DNA from: UBA1181 sp045639525
GTDB lineage: Bacteria > Bacteroidota > Bacteroidia > Bacteroidales > Paludibacteraceae
Direction: 5' to 3'
Assembly (NCBI GenBank): GCA_045639525.1
Contig: JAZUDI010000044.1
Coordinates: 1 to 64,000 of the forward strand
DNA: 64,000 nucleotides
Shown here: positions 46,021-55,054 of the stretch, one piece after another
Position numbering within the stretch: position 1 is the first letter of the stretch
Layout of the letters: each line of letters begins with the position of its first letter
The notes under the pieces: model-generated
Databases searched by the model: none
The model's input: only the letters and a program-made list of their open reading frames with translations
What the model was told of the DNA's origin: nothing
Translations under genes and position numbers: made by a program

Positions 46021-46956
46021 ATGGAAAAACTATTTGAGGAGAAGGCGAATAGGCCTGTTTTTATAGATATCAAGAGTGATTTTGGCTTTAAGAGATGTAT
46101 GAGTGACGAGGTGACGATGCTCTCTTTCCTAAACGCGGTGTTGAGTGAGGATTATGGAGCGATTCGTCGTTTGAAATTCGAAAATGTGGAAATAGGGCCA
46201 GATCGGGAGTCGCATCGTGGCGTTCGTTTTGATTTGCGGTGTACGCTGGAGAATGGCGACGATGTGTTGATTGAGATGCAAAATTATGGTCACCGCTATT
46301 TTAAAACACGGGCGAATTATTACCTTTGTAAATTGATGGATAAACATCTATCTTCCAATGTCGTATGGAGTGAACAACGAGAGGATATCCCTCGTTTAAT
46401 CGGTATTTTCATTTTGGGAGTTCCGATGATGGGTTTGAAGAATGAGGTGACCAAAACGGCAGAGTGCGATTTGTCGAGTGGAGAGGAATTTTGGGACAGA
46501 ATGCGTAAGTATTTTATCTCTCTTCCGCATTTCAGATGGGACAAATTACCCGAAAAACATGTGAAGATGCAGGATGTTTGGATGGAGGTTTTTAAAAACT
46601 TGGGATCTATGGTAAATGTAAACGAAAGGGTATATGAATTAGCTGACGAGGGGCTTCGTCGGTTAATAGATAAGGCGAGGGTGTCTGCCTTGTCTGAAAA
46701 AGAGTATGCGGAATATGAGGCGGGTATGAAGGATCTCTCTGATTATGGCACAGCGGAGGCATATGGATATGATAATGGTTTCCGACGAGGCTTGGACGAA
46801 GGACGAGCTGAAGGACGAGCAGAAGGACGAGCCGAGGGTAAAATTGAGGAAAGAAGGGCGATTGCGTACTCTCTGTTGGAACAGTGTATTCCTATTGAAG
46901 TGATTGAACGATGTACGGGACTAAAGAGGAAAGAGATTGAAGCGTTGAAGAGGTGA
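46021..46956 (+). CDS. Rpn-family PD-(D/E)XK nuclease / putative transposase
   Basis: 311 residues. The N-terminal domain is the PD-(D/E)XK 'transposase' fold seen in Rpn recombination-promoting nucleases: FIDIKSDFGFKRCMSDE, FLNAVLSEDYGAIRRL, catalytic VRFDLRCTLENGDDVLIEMQ with Asp and Glu-x-Gln, and ISLPHF. The C-terminal region has a GRAEGRAEGRAEG tract and ends in a small helical motif, CIPIEVIERCTGLKRKEIEA. These proteins are multi-copy in Bacteroidota and mobile in some genomes; E. coli RpnA cuts DNA and promotes RecA-independent exchange. The stop codon lies inside a palindrome shared with the convergent gene. Confidence 0.85.
   Translation: MEKLFEEKANRPVFIDIKSDFGFKRCMSDEVTMLSFLNAVLSEDYGAIRRLKFENVEIGPDRESHRGVRFDLRCTLENGDDVLIEMQNYGHRYFKTRANYYLCKLMDKHLSSNVVWSEQREDIPRLIGIFILGVPMMGLKNEVTKTAECDLSSGEEFWDRMRKYFISLPHFRWDKLPEKHVKMQDVWMEVFKNLGSMVNVNERVYELADEGLRRLIDKARVSALSEKEYAEYEAGMKDLSDYGTAEAYGYDNGFRRGLDEGRAEGRAEGRAEGKIEERRAIAYSLLEQCIPIEVIERCTGLKRKEIEALKR
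46798..46833 (+). repeat. Three tandem 12-base repeats in the Rpn-type gene
   Basis: GAAGGACGAGC(T/A/C) three times, encoding EGRA units. Copy number could vary in frame. This position is repetitive in many members of the family. Confidence 0.9.
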
Positions 46957-46970
46957 TCATTATCACCTCT
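46949..46970. terminator. Palindrome holding both stop codons
   Basis: AGAGGTGAT-CATT-ATCACCTCT. The TGA of the Rpn-type gene and the TGA of the convergent transporter gene both lie in its arms. T-runs are short, so termination may be partial. Confidence 0.6.
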
Positions 46971-47898
46971 CTTGGAATCTCCTATGTCTGCTTAACTGCC
47001 AAGAGTTCACCAGATTCTGCCAAAGCACATAGGTCGCTGGGGCGATGGCGACGATGGGGTTGAAAAAGGTCTGCGCCATCCAAATTGCCAGAATCGTATT
47101 TTTTTGTCCGTATGCCTGTCCGCTCGCCACACGATTGTGGTAACTTTTCCCGAAACGTCTGCCCATGATGAATTGCCAAAGGCAGGTGATGAGCGCCACC
47201 AAAGCCATGCTAAATGCGGCGGGAAGTTCCGAAGCATCCATGTGGAGTAGGTCAGTGGTGGTCTTGGCCATCAAAAGCACCAAGGCGATGGTCCATAGCC
47301 AAAAGGAGATGCCCTGCTTCTCTCTAAAAAACTGGTAGACTGGGGTGACGAATTTTTTTAGAAAGAGCGCGACAAGGAATGGTCCGAAAATCAAAGGAAA
47401 GGCCTTTGCACAAATGGTGCAGAATGCCTCGAAAAAGGAGAGGTCGCCTGTAGCTGCGCCGTGCGCTCCGATAAGCGAAAAGTAGAGTGGCGCGATAAAG
47501 GCCACCAGAAGATTGCTCGAAATACTGTAGGTGATGAGCCCCATTACGCTTCCGCCTAGCAAACCGGTGATGACGGGCGCCGACGTGGCGGTGGGCGTCA
47601 TCAGGCAGAGCATTCCTGCCTCGGCGACGGGTTTATTGAATTGGAAGACCAATAGATAGAAGAGCATGCATCCGATGAATTGGATCGATAGCAAATTGAT
47701 GTGCCAGCGTTTCCAACGGAACTTTTTCCAGTCCACTTTGCAGTAAACAATCAGCAGCATAGCGAAGAGCATGTACTTTGTGATGAATGTGATGGGACTC
47801 AATGGGTTAGGGATCTCCGCCACATGGGTGACGAGGGAGACCAATATACCAATTGACATGGAGATGAACAAAGCGTATGTCTTAAGGAATTTGCGCAT
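46963..47898 (-). CDS. BASS-family (bile acid:sodium symporter-like) transporter
   Basis: 311 residues, nine or ten membrane segments. It has the inverted-repeat layout of the BASS superfamily: the conserved crossover region CLMTPTATSAPVITGLLGG (about residue 98) and the second one GQKNTILAIWMAQTFFNPIV (about 267). Substrates in the superfamily include bile acids, pyruvate, pantoate-type acids and arsenite; none can be assigned here. It converges on the Rpn-type gene and is separated from hisS by a strong hairpin, so it is monocistronic. Confidence 0.75.
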   Translation of the reverse strand: MRKFLKTYALFISMSIGILVSLVTHVAEIPNPLSPITFITKYMLFAMLLIVYCKVDWKKFRWKRWHINLLSIQFIGCMLFYLLVFQFNKPVAEAGMLCLMTPTATSAPVITGLLGGSVMGLITYSISSNLLVAFIAPLYFSLIGAHGAATGDLSFFEAFCTICAKAFPLIFGPFLVALFLKKFVTPVYQFFREKQGISFWLWTIALVLLMAKTTTDLLHMDASELPAAFSMALVALITCLWQFIMGRRFGKSYHNRVASGQAYGQKNTILAIWMAQTFFNPIVAIAPATYVLWQNLVNSWQLSRHRRFQER

Positions 47899-47949
47899 AA
47901 TCTTCTTTTGATGGGGACTTCTTGTTTTGTCTAGTTATATAAAATGATA

Positions 47950-47983
47950 GCGTGTGTGTCCCGCGTTTGCGGTCCACACACGC
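47950..47983. terminator. Strong hairpin after hisS
   Basis: GCGTGTGTG-TCCCGC-GTTT-GCGG-TC-CACACACGC, a long GC-rich stem between hisS and the transporter gene. The following U-run on the minus strand is weak, so it may act as an RNA stabiliser or a poor terminator. Confidence 0.55.
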
Positions 47984-48004
47984 CTGTTTATGAATTGCGG
48001 GGGA

Positions 48005-49372
48005 TTACTTTCCGCCCAACATTTTTATCGCCTCCTCTACGCTGACAAGGTTCTGCTCGCCGGTAGCCATATTCTTGAGCATGATCTTTTGCTCTTTCAT
48101 CTCGGTATCGCCGATGATTGCTACATAAGGGATGCCTTTGCTGTCGGCGTAACCCATCTGCTTCTTCATCTTGGCGGGTTCCGGGAAGACCTCTGCGGCG
48201 ATACCTGCTGCGCGGACGCTCTTCAAACATTGCATAGCGTATTTCAACTCCTCATTACCGAAGGTCACGAAGATCAGCTTGGTGGATTGCAACATCTCGG
48301 CAGGATAGAGATCCAATTGGTTCAATACATCGTAGATACGGTCCGCACCGAACGAGATTCCGACACCTGATACACCATCCATGCCGAAAACGCCTGTTAG
48401 GTTGTCGTAGCGACCACCGCCTGTGATGCTGCCTATCTGCACATCCTTCGCCTTCACCTCGAAGATGGCGCCGGTGTAGTAGTTTAATCCTCTGGCAAGT
48501 GTCAGATCCAACTCCACTTCTGTTTGAACACCCAAGAGGCGAACGTGCTCCAATATCGTGGCAACCTCTTCGACACCCTTCAATCCAATCTCGGAAGTGG
48601 CGAGCACCTTGCGGATGGTTTGCAGCTTCTCTTCGTTGCTGCCCTGTAAAAGGATGATCGGCTGCAGTTTCTCGATAGACTCCGCAGGGATTCCCTTCGA
48701 TGCCAACTCGGCGTTGACATTCTCCAAACCGATTTTGTCCAACTTGTCGATGGCCACCGTGATGTCCACGATCTTATCCGCTTGTCCGATTACCTCCGCG
48801 ATACCGGTCAAAATCTTGCGGTTGTTGATCTTGATGCATACGTTCACTTTGAGACGACGGTACACCTCATCGACGATTTGCATCAACTCCACCTCGTTCA
48901 TCAAGGAGTCGCTACCTACGACATCCACGTCGCATTGGTAGAACTCACGGTAACGTCCCTTTTGCGGTTTGTCGGCACGCCAAACTGGTTGGATTTGGTA
49001 GCGCTTGAATGGGAAACTGAGTTTGTCTCGGTTCATTACTACGAATCGAGCGAACGGTACCGTCAAGTCGTAACGCAAACCCTTTTCTGAGATCTTCTTG
49101 ATCAATTTCACTGAGTTGCGGCTCTCCAATTCGGCTTGCTCCACGTCTGAAAGGAAATCGCCTGAGTTGAGCACTTTGAAGAGCAATTTGTCGCCCTCGT
49201 CACCGTACTTACCCATCAAAGTGGAGAGGTTCTCCATGGCGGGCGTTTCGATTTGTTGGAATCCGTAGAGACGGAAAACCTCTTTGATCGTGTTGAAAAT
49301 ATAGTTGCGACGCGCCATCTCGATTGGTGCGAAGTCTCTTGTACCCTTAGGTATGGATGGTTTTTGTGCCAT
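48005..49372 (-). CDS. hisS: Histidyl-tRNA synthetase
   Basis: 455 residues, class II synthetase. It charges tRNA-His. Marks: KGTRDFAPIEMARR at the start, motif 1 FQQIETPAMENL, motif 2 LSFPFKRYQIQPVWRADKPQKGRYREFYQCDVD, His-binding VELDLTLARGLNYYTG and GSITGGGRYDNL, motif 3 GVGISFGADRIYDVL, and the C-terminal anticodon-binding domain (KLIFVTFGNEELKYAMQCL ... MGYADSKGIPYVAIIGD). Length and motifs are normal and distinguish it from HisZ. The upstream region has only a weak -7 candidate. Confidence 0.97.
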   Translation of the reverse strand: MAQKPSIPKGTRDFAPIEMARRNYIFNTIKEVFRLYGFQQIETPAMENLSTLMGKYGDEGDKLLFKVLNSGDFLSDVEQAELESRNSVKLIKKISEKGLRYDLTVPFARFVVMNRDKLSFPFKRYQIQPVWRADKPQKGRYREFYQCDVDVVGSDSLMNEVELMQIVDEVYRRLKVNVCIKINNRKILTGIAEVIGQADKIVDITVAIDKLDKIGLENVNAELASKGIPAESIEKLQPIILLQGSNEEKLQTIRKVLATSEIGLKGVEEVATILEHVRLLGVQTEVELDLTLARGLNYYTGAIFEVKAKDVQIGSITGGGRYDNLTGVFGMDGVSGVGISFGADRIYDVLNQLDLYPAEMLQSTKLIFVTFGNEELKYAMQCLKSVRAAGIAAEVFPEPAKMKKQMGYADSKGIPYVAIIGDTEMKEQKIMLKNMATGEQNLVSVEEAIKMLGGK

Positions 49373-49460
49373 GACTAATCAATTTTCGAATTTGACCGCG
49401 AATTTAACGATTTTATTCCTTATTTGGATAAAATAAAACTGTGAAAAGATCTAACCATCG

Positions 49461-50879
49461 CTATCTCTCTTTGTATCCGCAAACGACCGCCAATCCAATC
49501 ATTGCGCCCACCGAACGTTTGTCGGTCGGATGGAGGACGCCGTTGGTCTTTCCATATTTGAATGGAATGTTGTCAACCGCCATGTTGAGGTTGACAGGAC
49601 CTAAGTTGAGATTTAATCCGGCGCTGAGGTTGTTCCATTGTCCATCGAACAAGTTGTAAGCCAATGAGGCCCCTATCCAACGATTCGGTCTGAAATTGGC
49701 GGAAACCACCAACTCCTCCCATGCGGTACGATGGTAGAAACTTGTTTTAGAAAGGATGCCCACGCTGATTCTATCCTCCCAGAAGGAGTATTCGCCTCCA
49801 ATCAGGATCTTGGCGCAGATGGAGGTGCTGTAATTGTGGGGCGATTCGTTGACTGTGTAGAAATTGTCAATTTGATTTTTGTACTCCCCATAGTAGTCGA
49901 TGGTATCGTTGTTGATGTCGTATTCGACTCCTTTGTAGACAAAGTTGCTGTTTTTCTCCAAGGATACGAGATCCTTCCCCCAACGAATGATGCCGAGGTC
50001 GAGCAGACTGGCCGATAGTTGGAGTTGAGGCAATAGTTGGTAGGTCACGCCTAAATCCAACGCCGCACCGAATCCCTTGGGTCTGGTGTAACTGGAGATG
50101 GATTGCTCCCCGTCGAAGGCCACCTCCTTTATCTTTCCGTTTTCGTCGGTGATGATCTGTAGACCGGGAAGTGCACCCCTAATGGCCGCATCTCCCTTAA
50201 TGGCCCATTCCTTCTCGCTTCCGGTCAGTTCTGCATTGAAGAAATCGGTATGTATATTGCCGTGCCCTAAGAGGAATTTCACCTTTGCGCCGAGTGACCA
50301 GTCTTCGTTGAATACGCGGGAGTATCCCATGGCCACCTCCGTAAAGATGAGGGCGCTGGCGGAGAGTTTGTTCAACCGGAAGTTGTACTCTTCGTGGTTC
50401 TCCATGCCATGCAAAAACCAGTCGGGAAACTGATGCGGGATGATGGCCATCGTCTCCATTCTGTTGTTGACGCCGACCGTTATGTAGTCATTGTGCTTCA
50501 ATCGGAAGCCAAAGTCGAGTAGGCTGATGTCGTATGTGGCGAAGATTCTCTCCTTGTATTTTATCTTCTTGTAAAAATCTTCGACACCCTGCGCGTTTTT
50601 ATCCAAAATGAATACGGTGCGTTTCTCTCCATCCACCTCTATGTTTTGGAAGAGATCTTGGAAGGAAAATCGGCTGTTTCCCGCTTTGATACCGAGGGTG
50701 GACAGGGCGGGTACGCCCACGTGGAACTTCCCTTCCGGTTGTGCGGCGGGGTTTACCCAGTGCTGACGTGGGTTATGCTTGCTGAAATAGAGTGTGTTGC
50801 TTAATTGCGCATGGCTCAGGGTAGGGAAGATGAGACTGCACAATCCCAATAGAATGAGTTGAAAGTGTCTGATTTTCAT
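49461..50879 (-). CDS. DUF5723 family outer-membrane protein
   Basis: 472 residues. A signal peptide ends near residue 24 (LSHAQ). The rest alternates short beta strands and turns, with NTLYFSKHNPRQHWVNPAAQ at the start, a signature of DUF5723, which is related to the PorP/SprF-like barrels of Bacteroidota. SprF-like members help deliver T9SS adhesins to the surface, but this one is not beside an adhesin; it follows a lipoprotein gene by 12 bases and is probably in one operon with it. Outer-membrane location is likely; function unknown. Confidence 0.78.
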   Translation of the reverse strand: MKIRHFQLILLGLCSLIFPTLSHAQLSNTLYFSKHNPRQHWVNPAAQPEGKFHVGVPALSTLGIKAGNSRFSFQDLFQNIEVDGEKRTVFILDKNAQGVEDFYKKIKYKERIFATYDISLLDFGFRLKHNDYITVGVNNRMETMAIIPHQFPDWFLHGMENHEEYNFRLNKLSASALIFTEVAMGYSRVFNEDWSLGAKVKFLLGHGNIHTDFFNAELTGSEKEWAIKGDAAIRGALPGLQIITDENGKIKEVAFDGEQSISSYTRPKGFGAALDLGVTYQLLPQLQLSASLLDLGIIRWGKDLVSLEKNSNFVYKGVEYDINNDTIDYYGEYKNQIDNFYTVNESPHNYSTSICAKILIGGEYSFWEDRISVGILSKTSFYHRTAWEELVVSANFRPNRWIGASLAYNLFDGQWNNLSAGLNLNLGPVNLNMAVDNIPFKYGKTNGVLHPTDKRSVGAMIGLAVVCGYKER

Positions 50880-50891
50880 GATCTCTCCTCC

Positions 50892-51632
50892 TTAATCTAA
50901 ATCGAAATATAATTTCGCCTTCAAATAGGCGCTAAGGGCCACTTCGAACGAATAATTCTTCTCAATGACGAACTGATCTCCTGTGTCGCTCCGAAGACGG
51001 TAGGATAGGACGATGTCGGTCACCTCACCCATCTCCAGGCAGTCGGCACCGGAGAGTGCCACCTCCGTAAGGGTGTGGTTGGCGGCGGCGAGCTTCTGGG
51101 TAGTAGGATCTGTTTTGGATCGCTCTACGGAGATTGTCCTGCGCATGGCGGTAATCTCCCGCATCACAGACTTCCCGGAATCCTTATCTTGAACCCTCTT
51201 GTGGAAAGAGACGGTCAAATCCGCCTTGATGGGGATTTGGTTGACTATGTCGAATTTCAAAACGGCCTCCTCCACGGAATCGACGGCTGAGGTGTATTTG
51301 CCGAAAACATCTTTGAAGTTTAGCTCGGAGAGGGTGTCGGCTGCGGAGATATTCACCATTGTGGCGATGAGCGGAAAGGGGATCGTGTCTCCGATTTTGT
51401 ATTTGTCGATGCTGTAGATGGAGTCGAGGGTGACGATGCCGCCAATCGCATGCTCTTGCAGAAAGACGGTCTCCATGTCGATGCTCACTTTGCCGATAGG
51501 TGCGTCCACGGCTGTCTCTGTCACCATGATGTCTTGGGTGAGGTTGGATAGATCATACTCTTCCACTTGGCAGGAGTGGAGTATGAAAAATGATAGTGAC
51601 AGGAATAATAATGCACTTAGTTTGTTTTTCAT
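50892..51632 (-). CDS. Putative lipoprotein, partner of the DUF5723 protein
   Basis: 246 residues from the ATG at 51632; a GTG at 51650 would add six residues in front of a perfect lipoprotein signal. The signal MKNKLSALLFLSLSFFILHS is followed by Cys21, so it should be lipidated by Lgt and Lnb. The mature part is beta-rich, with EEYDLSNLTQDIMVTETAVDAPIGK and a late region ALSGADCLEMGEVTDIVLSY. I do not recognise a named family. It is 12 bases from the DUF5723 gene on the same strand, with a good promoter upstream, so the two likely work together at the outer membrane. Confidence 0.75.
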   Translation of the reverse strand: MKNKLSALLFLSLSFFILHSCQVEEYDLSNLTQDIMVTETAVDAPIGKVSIDMETVFLQEHAIGGIVTLDSIYSIDKYKIGDTIPFPLIATMVNISAADTLSELNFKDVFGKYTSAVDSVEEAVLKFDIVNQIPIKADLTVSFHKRVQDKDSGKSVMREITAMRRTISVERSKTDPTTQKLAAANHTLTEVALSGADCLEMGEVTDIVLSYRLRSDTGDQFVIEKNYSFEVALSAYLKAKLYFDLD

Positions 51633-51674
51633 AAGTGAATAGTTGCTCACGTTGTGTTAATAAATCGCAATATT

Positions 51675-51705
51675 CAAAGCTATGAAAAACAAATGACGCA
51701 AACAA
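51675..51705 (-). promoter_or_regulatory. Promoter of the lipoprotein/DUF5723 operon
   Basis: On the minus strand TTG (plus 51703-51705), 20 bases, TAGCTTTG (plus 51675-51682), full -7 consensus. Confidence 0.6.
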
Positions 51706-51856
51706 TTTTTCTGGAGAATTTTTATGGAATCGGCTGGTGTGGGTAAAGGGAATGCTATGTACACAATAATGAAAGGAAAGTAAATGGTTCAAATAAAAGG
51801 AGGTGACCCCTTCGTTAAATAAATCTTAATTCATAAATCTTAACTCTTAATTTTAT

Positions 51857-51864
51857 TATCTTTG
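51857..51864 (+). promoter_or_regulatory. -7 element of phoH-purC
   Basis: TATCTTTG, exact match, 26 bases before the ATG of phoH; no -33 TTG at the right distance. Confidence 0.4.
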
Positions 51865-51890
51865 CACATCCAAACCGAAAGGCTGATTAG

Positions 51891-52910
51891 ATGATTGAAA
51901 AGATTTTTCTCATAGAAAACGCGGATCCCGTAATTTTTTACGGGACGAACAATAGCAATATCCACGCCATCAGGAATTTGCTTCCGAAGATGAAGATTGT
52001 GGCTCGCGGCAATGCGGTGAAATGCATGGGCGACGAGGAGGAGATTGCCCGTTTCGAGGAGATCTTTCAACAAATGGAGAGCCATTGTGCCCGTTACAAT
52101 TCGTTGACGGAAGAGGTGGTTTGCGATTTTATCAGCGGCAAGACGAAGCAACAGGATGTGCCCGACAAAAACTTGATTATCTTTGGTGTGAATGGCAAGC
52201 CCATCGTGGCGAGAACACCCAATCAGAAGAAGTTGGTGGCTGCCTACGAGAAGAACGATTTGCTCTTCGCAACAGGTCCTGCTGGTTCCGGAAAGACCTA
52301 TACGGCCATCGCGCTTGCGGTGCGTGCCTTGAAGAACAAGGAGGTGCGAAGAATCGTACTAAGCCGTCCGGCTGTGGAGGCGGGAGAGAAGTTGGGCTTC
52401 CTCCCTGGCGATATGAAGGAGAAGATCGATCCCTATTTGCAACCGCTTTACGATGCCTTGCAGGATATGGTACCAGGCACCAAACTCCGCGAGTTCATGG
52501 AGAATGGAACCATTCAAATCGCTCCGCTTGCCTTTATGCGCGGTCGTACCTTGAGCGACTCCTTCATCATTTTGGATGAGGCCCAAAACACCACCACCCA
52601 ACAGATCAAGATGCTCTTGACCCGTATGGGTATGAATAGTAAAATTGTTGTGACAGGCGACGTCTCCCAGATCGATTTGCCGCCGAACCAACGTTCCGGT
52701 TTGATCGACGCTTTGCACGTCTTGAAGGATGTGGAGGGCGTGGCTAAGGTCCAGTTCGACGTGAAGGATATTGTTCGCCACCAGTTGGTGCAACGCATTG
52801 TTGAGGCTTATGACAAGGCGACTGAGGAGCGGAAGAAATGGTTGGAGGAGAAAAAAGCTGCCGAGGAGAAGGCGGCCCAAGATTCAGAAAATAAAAATTT
52901 AAACAAATAA
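51891..52910 (+). CDS. phoH: PhoH-family ATPase
   Basis: 339 residues. A short N-terminal KH-like/UPF region (residues ~1-105) is followed by the PhoH ATPase: Walker A ATGPAGSGKTYTAIALAVRAL near residue 126, VLSRPAVEAGEKLGFLPGDM, and Walker B FIILDEAQNTTTQQ near 225, then MGMNSKIVVTGDVSQIDLP. PhoH proteins are RecA-like ATPases linked with RNA metabolism (often beside ybeY); the exact activity is unsettled. The highly charged C-terminus (Lys/Glu-rich, ~35 residues) may be a coiled coil. purC begins seven bases after the stop, so they are cotranscribed. Confidence 0.92.
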   Translation: MIEKIFLIENADPVIFYGTNNSNIHAIRNLLPKMKIVARGNAVKCMGDEEEIARFEEIFQQMESHCARYNSLTEEVVCDFISGKTKQQDVPDKNLIIFGVNGKPIVARTPNQKKLVAAYEKNDLLFATGPAGSGKTYTAIALAVRALKNKEVRRIVLSRPAVEAGEKLGFLPGDMKEKIDPYLQPLYDALQDMVPGTKLREFMENGTIQIAPLAFMRGRTLSDSFIILDEAQNTTTQQIKMLLTRMGMNSKIVVTGDVSQIDLPPNQRSGLIDALHVLKDVEGVAKVQFDVKDIVRHQLVQRIVEAYDKATEERKKWLEEKKAAEEKAAQDSENKNLNK

Positions 52911-52917
52911 TAGCAAT

Positions 52918-53868
52918 ATGGAAAGCGCATTGACTAAGACGGGATTTGATTTCCCTGGACAAAAGTCTGTTTACAATGGTAAGGTAAGAGACGTGTATAG
53001 CGTCGGTGACGATAAGTTGGTGATGGTCGCTACGGATAGAATCTCCGCATTCGACGTGATCCTTCCTAAGGGTATCCCTTTCAAGGGACAAGTATTGAAC
53101 CAAATCGCCGCTAAGTTCTTGGATGATACCAAGGATATCTGTCCTAACTGGAAGTTGGCTACCCCAGATCCGATGGTGACTGTCGGTATCCGTTGCGAGG
53201 GATTCCCTGTTGAGATGATCGTGCGCGGTTACCTTTGCGGTAGCGCATGGAGAGCATACAAGAGCGGTGTCCGCGAGATTTGCGGCGTGAAGATTCCTGA
53301 GGGAATGAAGGAGAACCAAAAGTTCCCAACCCCAATCATCACCCCAACCACAAAGGCTGAGATCGGTATGCACGATGAGGATATCTCCAAGGAGGAGATC
53401 TTGAAGCAAGGATTGATCTCCGCAGAGGATTACGCTGTGTTGGAGAAATATACATTGGCCCTCTTCCAAAGAGGTTCTGAGATCGCCGCTAAGCGTGGTT
53501 TGATCTTGGTGGATACCAAATATGAGTTCGGTAAGGCGGATGGTAAGATCTACTTGATGGATGAGATCCACACGCCAGACTCTTCCCGATACTTCTATGC
53601 GGAGGGTTACCAAGAGCGTTTCGACAAGGGCGAGGCTCAGAAGCAACTCTCTAAGGAGTTCGTTCGTGAGTGGTTGATGGACAATGGTTTCCAAGGAAAG
53701 GCTGGACAACAAGTTCCTGAGATGACCGATGAGATCGTTAAGTCCATCTCTGAGCGTTACATCGAGTTGTACGAGAACATCGTAGGCGAGAAGTTCCAAA
53801 AGGAGACCGATATGTCTGCTTTGAACGCTCGTATCGAAAAGAATGTTTTGGCTTATTTGAATAAATAA
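52918..53868 (+). CDS. purC: SAICAR synthetase
   Basis: 316 residues, the longer type found in Bacteroidota and yeast-like enzymes. It joins aspartate to CAIR using ATP in purine synthesis. Marks: VYNGKVRDVYSVGDDKLVMV near residue 20, ATDRISAFDVILPKGIPFKG, EMIVRGYLCGSAWRAY, and LVDTKYEFGKADGKIYLMDE followed by HTPDSSRY. Codon bias is strong. It sits seven bases after phoH and is followed by a good terminator. Confidence 0.95.
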   Translation: MESALTKTGFDFPGQKSVYNGKVRDVYSVGDDKLVMVATDRISAFDVILPKGIPFKGQVLNQIAAKFLDDTKDICPNWKLATPDPMVTVGIRCEGFPVEMIVRGYLCGSAWRAYKSGVREICGVKIPEGMKENQKFPTPIITPTTKAEIGMHDEDISKEEILKQGLISAEDYAVLEKYTLALFQRGSEIAAKRGLILVDTKYEFGKADGKIYLMDEIHTPDSSRYFYAEGYQERFDKGEAQKQLSKEFVREWLMDNGFQGKAGQQVPEMTDEIVKSISERYIELYENIVGEKFQKETDMSALNARIEKNVLAYLNK

Positions 53869-53878
53869 ACCCCATAAC

Positions 53879-53917
53879 GCCGCAGGAGATCTTGAAAGGG
53901 TTTCCTGCGGCTTTTTT
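53879..53917 (+). terminator. Terminator of phoH-purC
   Basis: GCCGCAGGA / TCCTGCGGC stem with a 14-base loop, then six T. Confidence 0.85.
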
Positions 53918-53944
53918 CTTGCTGAACTTGTGGAATAACCCTTT

Positions 53945-55054
53945 ATGCACCTGAATCGTCTTCGCATACTCAATTATAAAAACATCCGTGAAGCGGATTT
54001 GACCTTCTCTCCGAAGATCAACTGCTTTGTGGGCAATAATGGTATGGGCAAGACCAATCTGCTGGATGCGGTCTATTACCTTTCGTTCTGCAAGAGCCAT
54101 TCCAACGCGATCGATAGCCAAAACATCACCCACGATGAGGAATTCCTGATGTTGGAGGGCGCATACAGCAGAGGCGAACGCAGCGTGGAGATCTATTGTG
54201 GTTTGAAACGACGCCAAAAGAAACATTTCAAATGCGACAAGAAGGAGTATGAAAAACTCTCCGACCATATCGGACTGCTTCCCTTGGTGTTGATCTCCCC
54301 GGCGGACGGGGCCTTGATCCAGGAGGGTAGCGAGGAGCGCCGTAAGTTTATGGACGGCTTCATTTCCCAATATGATAAAAAATACCTCTCCTGCCTAATG
54401 GCGTACAACAATACGCTGATGCAGCGCAACGCCATGATCAAATCGGAGAAGCGGGAGGACCTTTTGTTGGATGTCTTGGAGATGCAGATGGTGGAGTATG
54501 GCACCTATATCTATGAGAAACGCGTCGAATTCATAGAACGTTTCTTGCCCCATTTTTCTGAATTCCACCGCATTGTGTCGAACGAGAAGGAGTCGGTCGG
54601 ACTCTCGTATCGTTCCCATTTGCAGGATGCAACCCCGTTTGAGGAGCAACTTCGCCAGACGCGTGACCGTGATTTTGTGATCGGTTATTCCACCAAAGGC
54701 ATCCACAAGGACGACTTGGATATGGAGATGGATGGCTTCCCGATCAAGAAAATAGGTTCCCAAGGGCAGAACAAGACCTATCTGATTGCCCTGAAGTTGG
54801 CACAGTTCAACTTCTTGAAAGAGCGTAGCGGCGTTCGCCCTATTTTGCTTTTGGATGATATCTTCGATAAATTGGACGCCCATCGTGTGAGCCAAATTAT
54901 CCAATTGCTGAAAGATGACCGTTTCGGTCAAGTCTTCATCTCCGATACGGACAGGGAACATCTCTCTTCCATATTGGAACATTCGGGTTGTGATTACCTC
55001 CTCTATAAGGTGGAGGATGGCCTGGTGGAATTGTTGAAGGAGGTGAAGCCATGA
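53945..55054 (+). CDS. recF: DNA replication and repair protein RecF
   Basis: 369 residues. An SMC-like ATPase that helps load RecA at gaps. Marks: RLRILNYKNIREADLTFSPK, Walker A VGNNGMGKTNLLDAVYYL near residue 30, SPADGALIQEGSEERRKFMD (signature region) and Walker B PILLLDDIFDKLDAHR near 300, followed by GQVFISDTDREHL. Its stop overlaps the start of dciA by four bases (ATGA), so the two are translationally coupled. The dnaA-dnaN-recF arrangement of other phyla is absent. Confidence 0.95.
   Translation: MHLNRLRILNYKNIREADLTFSPKINCFVGNNGMGKTNLLDAVYYLSFCKSHSNAIDSQNITHDEEFLMLEGAYSRGERSVEIYCGLKRRQKKHFKCDKKEYEKLSDHIGLLPLVLISPADGALIQEGSEERRKFMDGFISQYDKKYLSCLMAYNNTLMQRNAMIKSEKREDLLLDVLEMQMVEYGTYIYEKRVEFIERFLPHFSEFHRIVSNEKESVGLSYRSHLQDATPFEEQLRQTRDRDFVIGYSTKGIHKDDLDMEMDGFPIKKIGSQGQNKTYLIALKLAQFNFLKERSGVRPILLLDDIFDKLDAHRVSQIIQLLKDDRFGQVFISDTDREHLSSILEHSGCDYLLYKVEDGLVELLKEVKP

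Noticed and set aside
52744..53973. 409-codon minus-strand ORF opposite purC
   Set aside because: It covers purC and parts of phoH and recF, all well supported; antisense shadow.
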